The notes below the pieces were generated by a model, which saw only the letters and a program-made list of their open reading frames with translations, was not told where the DNA came from and made no database searches. From contig JABUQX010056966.1 of the NCBI GenBank assembly GCA_015478945.1, forward strand, positions 1 through 27,500: a stretch of 27,500 nt of DNA. The letters run 5' to 3'. Position numbers and translations under genes: made by a program. This DNA comes from Trachelipus rathkii (lineage: Eukaryota > Arthropoda > Malacostraca > Isopoda > Trachelipodidae). This document shows, piece by piece, positions 20,818-27,500 of the stretch. Position 1 is the stretch's first letter, and every line of letters starts with the position of its first letter.

Positions 20818-22741
20818 ATAATATCGTCATTTTGAACACTCACGACCTACATAAATAAATGCCAAACCCTACCCAAGATCCTAATACATATATACCCCCT
20901 TACTAAAAACAGCCACAGAAAAACTCCTTCGAACACCTTAACAGAATTAAAAAAGATTACTGAGACCACTCCAGATATCCCAATCAAAAGCACATAAGCC
21001 CATATGACACAGCATCTCAAAATTCTATATGGAATCCCGAAAGTTCACAACCAAAGCCACCCCACTAAGCCCCAATTTCCACACCAATTGTATAACCGTA
21101 CAACTATCAACCTGGCCCTATCCGAATATAGTTAAAAACCCTACTTGGCAATATTTCCCCTGCTCATATAAAAAAAATCACCCCTGATTTTATACAAAAA
21201 ACCCACCAACTTAACCCCACCACCCATCAATTTTTAAGCTCGATGTAAAAGTCACTTTCACTTTCCGTCCCCGTAGACCACACCTTTACATACTACTCGA
21301 AGATTACCTAACCAACAACAACATCATTCTTTCTTACCCCTTCCCTTATCATAAAAACTCATTCTATCTAACCCTCAACTCAATAACTACTCAGTTTTCA
21401 ACGGATAATTTACTTAAACAAACCTCTGGCCTTCGATGGGGATCACACTCTTTCTCCATATCCTTGCGCACATATATATGGACCCCTAGAACATACTTAC
21501 ACATACGCCTAGACACATCTCCCCAAAACAGTCATTGCTGCGCATGGTCGAACGATGTTTTCGCAGCATACCCAAACACATAAGACTTCAAAACCTACTC
21601 AACCATATAAACAATTTGCATCCATCTATCAGTTTCACCAATGAACTTTTCGACAAACGACACCCTCCTATTCATGCGACAACATTTACTAACTTTGCAC
21701 AAAACAAACACTCTAACATACGCCTCTACTCGAAAAGCTCTCCTCTAATCCGTTACATACACTGGTATTTCACTCATTTCAATTCCATAAAACAGCCACT
21801 CTTACAGCGCCTTTAACATCAGAGCACTAACGAAATATGCCTCACCCAATCACCTCGCCGCTCTGAACCAAATTTTCCTCTCTCGCACCATCTTTACATT
21901 TAAACTACCCCCCCCCCAACTTCATGCACTATAAATCCTCCCATGAAAGCCAAACAACAATATTCTACAAACCCCACCAACACCAACCAACATGAATAAC
22001 AAAAACTTTTCTCCCATGCCCCTTTCCCAACAATAAAAAACATCAAACAAATTCTTCCCAGCCCATACATTTCACTCAAAAATAATAACGTTCACCCTAA
22101 AACATTGTTTAAAACCCCCCACCGTCAATAACCCAAACACCAACTGCATATACAAAATCCCTGTCAAAATTGCCCCGCCATATACATAAAAGAAACCAAC
22201 GATCTAACAAGACGAACCCAACAACATAAAAATGATTTAACAGAAGACCGCCTTAATTCAGCCCTCACCCACCACAGAACCCAATACAATCACAACATCG
22301 ACATACAAAACATCTCCGTACTAAAAACCGCTAACAACACACAGAAAAGAAAAATAATAGAATCTATTTATATATATAATACCCACAACTTCAATAAACA
22401 AAAAGGCGAATATGCACTCGATTATTTACAAAGTGCAATTTTATTATCTTCCAAATATTTCACCCCTCTAAAAACAAATGCACAAACCAACCAAAATTCT
22501 CAATAAATTTTCATTCATATATCAATCTCTTTCCCTAAACATAACAGTCTCTCCCTCTCTCTAACTTGAAAAATGTCTAGGAAAACCTAGACGAAAGCTC
22601 GTTTATCACAAGTGATACTGTAATTCGTCCCATCCCGTTATCTATAAATATAAATTTAGTGTTATCCCACGCTTGAAGTTTTAATGATAATTTAATTCCA
22701 ATTTAAATCTCAATATCCCTCTTTTATTAATTAATAGTTCG
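20818..22741 (+). pseudogene. Penelope-like element, right arm of the inverted pair (copy D)
   Basis: This arm is the reverse complement of copy C over nearly its whole length, starting near AATATCGTCATTTT (20820) and ending with the same untranslated tail (TTATCCCACGCTTGAAGTTT near 22663). The RT half is heavily frameshifted; post-catalytic sequence is readable as LLNHINNLHPSISFTNEL (about 21597-21650). The C-terminal frame is open from 22183 to TAA at 22504-22506: YIKETNDLTRRTQQHKNDLT to KTNAQTNQNSQ. YIKET stands where the GIY-YIG domain has YIGET. Copies C and D differ at many bases and indels. It lacks the roughly 160 bases of N-terminal-side sequence found only in copy C. Confidence 0.85.
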
Positions 22742-22761
22742 TAATCCAGTTTTAAGACGTA

Positions 22762-22926
22762 ATACTATATATAGATAATATATACTATATATTACATATA
22801 TATATATATATATTATATATATTATACTATATATATATATAATACTATAAGTATAATATATATATATATATATAGTATATATATGATAATAATTATATAT
22901 ATATATTATATATATATAATATATAG

Positions 22927-22960
<34 letters not shown>

Positions 22961-22977
22961 ATATTATATATATATAT

Positions 22978-23025
<48 letters not shown>

Positions 23026-23026
23026 G

Positions 23027-23071
<45 letters not shown>

Positions 23072-23092
23072 TAATATATATATATATATATA
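22762..23092. repeat. Long (TA)n tract
   Basis: The longest TA array of the window, with many TAA or ATT interruptions, starting 20 bases after PLE copy D. Confidence 0.97.
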
Positions 23093-23343
23093 AGCGAGCG
23101 TGTGTCTTAATCATTGTCGGGAGTGTGCTTTGCACAACAAATCCCGTACAAAATGACAGACACCTCGAATAGTTTATATTTCTACATTATAGTTATAAAA
23201 TTGGAATAAATTAACTTGATTTTATCCTCTCCAATATTAACATCCCCCACCCGATGAATATTATTTGAAACTCCTTCATTTACAATCCAAAGGGAAACTT
23301 AAATCAATAAAAATATACGCTACTGCTCAGTAGTTTAACCATT

Positions 23344-23497
23344 GAGTATATATATGATATTAGATTATATATATATAAGTAATATATATATATATATATT
23401 ATATATATTTAATATATTAATATAATATATATATATATATATCTATATATATATAATATTATATTATATATAATGTATAATATATATATATATATAA
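23344..23497. repeat. (TA)n tract
   Basis: Interrupted TA array on the left of fold-back element 4. The 250 bases before it (23093-23343) hold nothing recognisable. Confidence 0.95.
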
Positions 23498-23512
23498 CCT
23501 GCATACCTCTGT

Positions 23513-23998
23513 GGTAAAAGTACTTAACGCCCACACGAACGGGAGCTCGGATCTATCAAAAAAATTTTCACAGGTAGCTTCTATGATATAAATAGACGTT
23601 TTAGGGTCGAAATGAGAAAAAAAAAAAAAAAAAAAAGACACAATCATATCTCAAAAAACTACAATATCTTACAGGCGAAAAAGGAATACATTTTTTGAAT
23701 CCTGGTAAAATTTAGTAATAGGAAAATTAATTAAGAATACCCGAAGGTATACGCAAACGATGGCAAGGAGTCGGGGTCTCTCGGCTTCCGGGAACTACGG
23801 GGTAGGACTTATTTCCCCCCTCCGGAGGGTCTCCTGGAACCCCGCTCTTTGGTATTGCGTGTCGCGCGGGTCCTTCTTCGCCCCTTCCCTACGGGTAGGA
23901 AATCGTCCCACCCTGTGTTCCGTACGGCTCGAGCCCCTACATTGCCGTAATACCTTTACAAATAATATATAGATATATATATGCCCCTAGAACAGTAG

Positions 23999-24045
<47 letters not shown>

Positions 24046-24146
24046 CATTTCGACCCTAGAACATCTATTATGTATCATAGATGCTACCTCGTGAAAAAAA
24101 TTTTTTTGATAACGAGCTCGTTTCGGTGGCGTTAATAACTTGTCCC
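23513..24146. mobile_element. Fold-back element 4: inverted arms around a G+C-rich core
   Basis: Outer left arm GGTAAAAGTACTTAACGCC, GAGCTCGG, ATCAAAAAAATTTT, GGTAGCTTCTATGATA and TTTTAGGGTCGAAATGA matches the reverse complement of 24038-24146 (GGGACAAGTTATTAACGCC, GAGCTCG, ATCAAAAAAATTTT, GGTAGCATCTATGATA, CTAGGGTCGAAATGA). Both arms then enter A-runs. Left of the core lies a module nearly identical to one in element 2 (GGCGAAAAAGGAATACATTT, GAATCCTGGTAAAATTT). The core, 23736-23940 in plus orientation, has GATGGCAAGGAGTCGGGG, TCTCTCGGCTTCCGGGAACT and CGGCTCGAGCCCCTA. No transposase. Confidence 0.78.
24001..24043. repeat. 43-base A homopolymer
   Basis: Uninterrupted A-run in the right arm of fold-back element 4; the left arm has a 19-20 base A-run at the corresponding place. 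Confidence 0.95.
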
Positions 24147-24181
24147 ATATATATATATATATTATATATATATATATAATA

Positions 24182-24220
<39 letters not shown>

Positions 24221-24246
24221 TATTATATATAATATATATAAATATA

Positions 24247-24288
<42 letters not shown>

Positions 24289-24323
24289 ATATATATAATA
24301 TATATAATAATATATATATATAT
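24147..24323. repeat. (TA)n tract
   Basis: Interrupted TA array on the right of fold-back element 4. Confidence 0.96.
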
Positions 24324-24719
24324 TGTAGCATTCGATAAAAAACAAAGTATTTTTGTGTCTCTCTCTATGGCAAAAAAAAGGAAAAAGGTTTTTGATCGAA
24401 AGTGATAAGAGCTCGAATTTTTTTTAATTATTATTATTTGAGATACAATGATTTCAAGATAAAAAGTCAAACTACAAGATCATGTGGTTATCGGTGTTGT
24501 AAAGTTTACCACTTTAAATATACAGGTCTCCTAAAAGTCAAGGAGGTTTGATTCCTCTTAGGGTAATGCGAAATTTTCGAACTAGCTAATTTTATCTGAA
24601 TGAAGAAAACGTATTCTTATTTACCTTATTTTAGGGCATATCTAATTTATATAAATAAATAGGGCAACTAAAATAAATATATTAAAATGAAATAATACCT
24701 AAAAATTAAATAAAACATA
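24324..24719. other. A+T-rich stretch, no gene seen
   Basis: No coding frame, RNA gene or repeat recognised. Confidence 0.5.
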
Positions 24720-24826
24720 ATATATTATATATATATATAATATATATAATATATATAATATATATGAATATATATATATATATATATTATATAATATTAT
24801 ATATATAATAATATATATATATATAT

Positions 24827-24891
<65 letters not shown>
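24720..24891. repeat. (TA)n tract
   Basis: Interrupted TA array ending in about 50 uninterrupted bases of TA. Confidence 0.97.
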
Positions 24892-24894
<3 letters not shown>

Positions 24895-24995
24895 TCGCGG
24901 ATGCTTGGTAGGTTTGTATGTGTATGTAGGTATGTGTGTGTCTTCACAATGGGCACGGACGAAAGAGAGAACACATCATAACAAACGTATACCAT

Positions 24996-25066
24996 AAAAA
25001 AACGAATAAAGCGAATAAAACGAAAAACTGGAAAAAAACGAAAACGAATAAAACGAAAAGTAAAGA
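24996..25066. repeat. Degenerate ACGAATAAA simple repeat
   Basis: ACGAATAAAGCGAATAAAAC, ACGAAAACGAATAAAACG and related blocks recur over about 70 bases, giving spurious Phe-Arg-rich frames on the minus strand. Confidence 0.75.
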
Positions 25067-25189
25067 TAAATTTAAAGAATAGAACGAAAAATATGTGAAA
25101 AAACATAAAAGTAAATAAGTAAAAAAATAAATGCAAATGAATAAAATTAAAGCAGAGCTTGGGTTTATAACAAAGCCTAGCAAAAATTG

Positions 25190-25255
25190 CTCGGATTTAT
25201 AAAAGGGGCGGGGCTTAGCGATGTTAATATCCAACAGCCAATCACAGGCCTTAAA
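25190..25255. promoter_or_regulatory. Promoter-like cluster: TATA box, GC box, CCAAT box
   Basis: Within 60 bases lie TTTATAAAAG (25196-25205), GGGGCGGGGC (25206-25215) and AGCCAATCAC (25237-25246). Read on the minus strand they occur in the classic order CCAAT, GC box, TATA, which would drive transcription leftward. No gene is recognisable downstream on that strand (A+T-rich and simple-repeat sequence), so this may be a lone promoter, the start of an unseen exon, or chance. Confidence 0.3.
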
Positions 25256-25798
25256 AACACTTTGTCTGTTCTGATGCCTACTACTCACTCCTGCACATTC
25301 CTCCGATTTTGTAATTTGGTTGAGCGATACAGTTTTTCCGAATGTCTACGACGATTTTAAAAAAACCGTGAATGATCAACCGAATCTGGTAATGAATTAA
25401 TAAATATTTACCAGAAGCAGTGAATGTATCAATTTTTTTTATTTGCATTTAAATGTATACAAAAACCAAAGCAATACAAACGTGCAAACATAGCATAAAA
25501 CAAATTACAGAAACATAATAATAAACTTAAATCTAGGCAGTTGCCGCAAGCGCTATTAAATGAAAGTGAACCATAACAACGTCATCACCATATAAATCAA
25601 TAAAATATTGCACATTAATAACATTAACAGAATCTGTGGTATCATTGGTTTCAATATTATCAAAGTAAGAATTTATCTCAAACTTACTAAAAGACGCACT
25701 AAAAGTCAGAGTTGAAAAGAGTTTGGATTAACTGGCAACAATTCATTGTTGCTGAATCATAATTTTAGGTCTACATTTTAATACACGAATAAACGAAC
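25256..25798. other. Mostly uncharacterised; short minus-strand frame at 25536-25727
   Basis: No family is recognised. On the minus strand a 64-codon frame (SKLFSTLTFSASFSKFEINS, YFDNIETNDTTDSVNV) ends at TAG 25535-25533 and begins after a TAA rather than at a Met. Its acidic, Asp/Asn-rich composition recalls the stretch before the dimerisation domain of some hAT transposases, but none of the diagnostic residues are present. Confidence 0.25.
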
Positions 25799-25919
25799 GT
25801 AGGGATGCCGATGTATAAAAAATATCGATATATCGATATATCGATATTTTAAAAAATATCAAATTGCTATCGATACTATCGGTCAAAAAATATCGATATA
25901 TCGGATTAAAAAATATTGT
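25799..25919 (+). mobile_element. Left end of a second hAT type with ATCGATA subterminal repeats
   Basis: GTAGGGATGCCGATG starts a zone packed with TATCGATATATCGATA motifs (25827-25848) and CTATCGATACTATCGGTC. Termini resembling CAGGGATGNCGAT with repeated ATCGATA boxes are known from hAT elements in arthropods. Only about 120 bases remain before a TA array replaces the element; no transposase is seen to the right. Confidence 0.5.
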
Positions 25920-26075
25920 TTATATATATATTATTATATAATATAAAATATATAGTATATAATATATATATATACACCTGCATAAGTATATATATGATAT
26001 ATATATTATATATATATATATAATATATATTATAGATATATATTATAATATATATATATATATATAATAATATAT
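25920..26075. repeat. (TA)n tract
   Basis: Interrupted TA array. Confidence 0.95.
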
Positions 26076-26080
26076 TAATG

Positions 26081-26101
26081 TTGAGAAGAGAGACGAGAAG
26101 A

Positions 26102-26135
<34 letters not shown>

Positions 26136-26228
26136 AGAAGAGAGAAGAGAGATGAGAGAGAGGAGAGAGAGAGAGAGAGAGGAGAGAGAAGAGAGAAGAG
26201 AAGGAGAGAAAGAGAGAGAAGAGAGAGA
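26081..26228. repeat. (GA)n polypurine tract
   Basis: Almost 150 bases of pure purine on the plus strand (GAGA, AGAAG and GGAGAG blocks), broken only by a C at about 26095 and a T at 26152. Long mirror-like polypurine tracts can adopt triplex structure. Confidence 0.95.
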
Positions 26229-26483
26229 ACTCAGTTGTTACTGAAATGTATTTAACTGAAATACATAACTCTTTTTTCACAACAAATCTGAAATTCGAAT
26301 TTGTAATCCATAAAAACACTTAACGGACATTAATTAGATAAAAATATAAATTTATTCAAATGTGTCTTTTCCAAATATTATAAAATATGTAAAAATTATA
26401 AATAAGGTGAAAATGAAATAGAAGTTTTCTAAATAATTTATTTTCAAAATAATACCGTATATATATAGATATATTAAGTGCAT
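26229..26483. other. A+T-rich spacer, nothing recognised
   Basis: About 250 bases without coding or repeat signal between the GA tract and the hAT copy. Confidence 0.5.
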
Positions 26484-26922
26484 GTATGTGACATCCGCAA
26501 TCCGCATCCGCGGAGCATCGGCAATATATATTAAAGATCCGCATCCGCATCCGCATCCCGCTTTTCCTCGCGGATGTCTGCGCGGAATATTTACTGTCGA
26601 GATTGATATGGAATTTTTATAATAAGTAACTTAAGAGAATCTGAAAAATAAAATAAAAATGTAAAATGATAAATGCAATTCAAAAAACGGCTTGATATTC
26701 CAATATCTTAATGCTTATGCAAAGACTTCAAACTCGCTCGAATAATCACACTTCCATAGAGGAAAGAAGTAATTCGCTCAAAGAACTTCTTGCTTTGTAC
26801 GCTAGTTCGTATTCCAAAGTTAACAATCTTATTAACTTGGAAAATGACATCATATCACACTGCATTAAGCTATTGAAACCATTTGAAGAAACTACCAAAA
26901 AAAAATCAGTGCCTCTACAGCT

Positions 26923-26949
26923 TTATTAATCTTATTAATCTTATTAATC
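26923..26949. repeat. 9-bp triplicate in hAT copy 2
   Basis: TTATTAATC occurs three times in tandem at a place where hAT copy 1 has GTTAATGATTCTTTAATC, so it looks like local slippage in the transposase frame. Confidence 0.85.
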
Positions 26950-27439
26950 TTCTACGCTAAGAAGCATTTTGAACCATCTTCAAATGAAAATAATGACGTT
27001 TTAAAAAGAATGAAAGATGCTATAAAACTAAAGCTAGAAAAACGCTTGGTTCTGTGAAAATTGAATGGACCTTCAACTATTGCAACTTACTTAGATTCCC
27101 GTTCTAAAGCAAATTTTTGTAACGATATTAAATACTAGTTGTAATCGTTACTCGGTTGCAGTTGAAAAACTTCAATCCAACAGTTCTATTAAATTCGCCA
27201 CCCATTAAAAGGAAATAACGAAAAAATCTACAGAACCACACCTTCTACAGCAGTATTTCAATAACAGATTAATTGAAGAATTGGAGACAGTCGATATTAC
27301 TGAAGAAACTCACTCATTACGAAAACTTGTAGTGCAAAGGTTTGAGATACGAATCACCAAGAAAAACGATAGATTCAAATGATGATCCAATCAGGTGGTG
27401 GAAGTTAGAGCAAAGATGTTTACCCACGCTTGGGAGTAA

Positions 27440-27500
27440 AACTTGCAAGGGAAAACTTCAATCCGAAACAGTCTAAATTACTAGCCATCCTATTAAAGGA
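27440..27500 (+). repeat. Start of a partial duplication within hAT copy 2
   Basis: GAAAACTTCAATCCGAAACA, then ATCCTATTAAAGGA, repeats sequence found at about 27164-27212 (GAAAAACTTCAATCCAACAG, then CACCCATTAAAAGGA). The second occurrence follows the opening of the dimerisation domain, where hAT copy 1 reads on into ARKYL. The window ends inside the repeat. Confidence 0.55.

Larger units (their letters stand above)
26484..27500 (+). mobile_element. hAT DNA transposon, runs off the window (copy 2)
   Basis: The left end has stacked CCGCATCCGC motifs (26490-26560), TCGCGGATGTCTGCGCGGAA and TGTCGAGATTGATATGGAAT, paralleling hAT copy 1. The transposase starts to be readable in the plus frame at 26711: KELLALYASSYSKVNNLI, LENDIISHCIKLLKPFEET. 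The latter is the hAT block that precedes the insertion domain. After a frameshift come DVLKRMKDAIKLKLEKRL (26995-27048), STIATYLDSRSKANFCNDI (27073-27129) and SNDDPIRWWKLEQRCLPTL (27357-27413), the start of the dimerisation domain. Stops and indels inactivate it. The N-terminal half is deleted, as in copy 1. Confidence 0.85.

Overview
This is animal nuclear DNA, most likely from an invertebrate; I cannot name the species. It is strongly A+T-rich and broken by about sixteen long (TA)n tracts. I find no intact host gene, rRNA, tRNA or CRISPR array. Nearly everything recognisable is a decayed transposable element: an R2-type non-LTR retrotransposon, Penelope-like elements (PLEs) with reverse transcriptase (RT) and GIY-YIG nuclease domains, another LINE tail, hAT DNA transposons, and a family of long-inverted-repeat elements with a G+C-rich core. 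One-base frameshifts are so frequent, many at homopolymers, that assembly indel error may add to real decay.

Layout. 1-1178 (minus): start of an R2-clade ORF that runs off the window. 1179-1690: G+C-rich segment with an unidentified plus-strand frame. 1677-4420 (minus): nearly full-length but dead PLE, with a short hAT-type element (2995-3335) inserted in its RT. 4860-5735: second PLE of the same family, whose minus-strand part joins a plus-strand RT fragment. 5863-6484, 10005-10791, 16295-16936 and 23513-24146: four members of the fold-back family, each set between TA- or TTA-rich tracts. 8057-8980: possible solo LTR holding a tandem array of self-complementary units. 9014-9465 (minus): LINE RT C-terminus. 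13665-14130: higher-order minisatellite. 14497-15600 and 26484-27500: two related hAT transposons. 18668-22741: about 2 kb arms of a second PLE family facing each other around a short spacer. 25799-25919: end of another hAT type.

No genes act together here. The history is one of nested insertion: hAT into PLE, fold-back elements into TA arrays, and PLEs accumulating as inverted pairs. The most unusual items are the fold-back family, whose two arms match each other better than they match other members, and the 8.34-8.76 kb array, whose stems change sequence while staying complementary.
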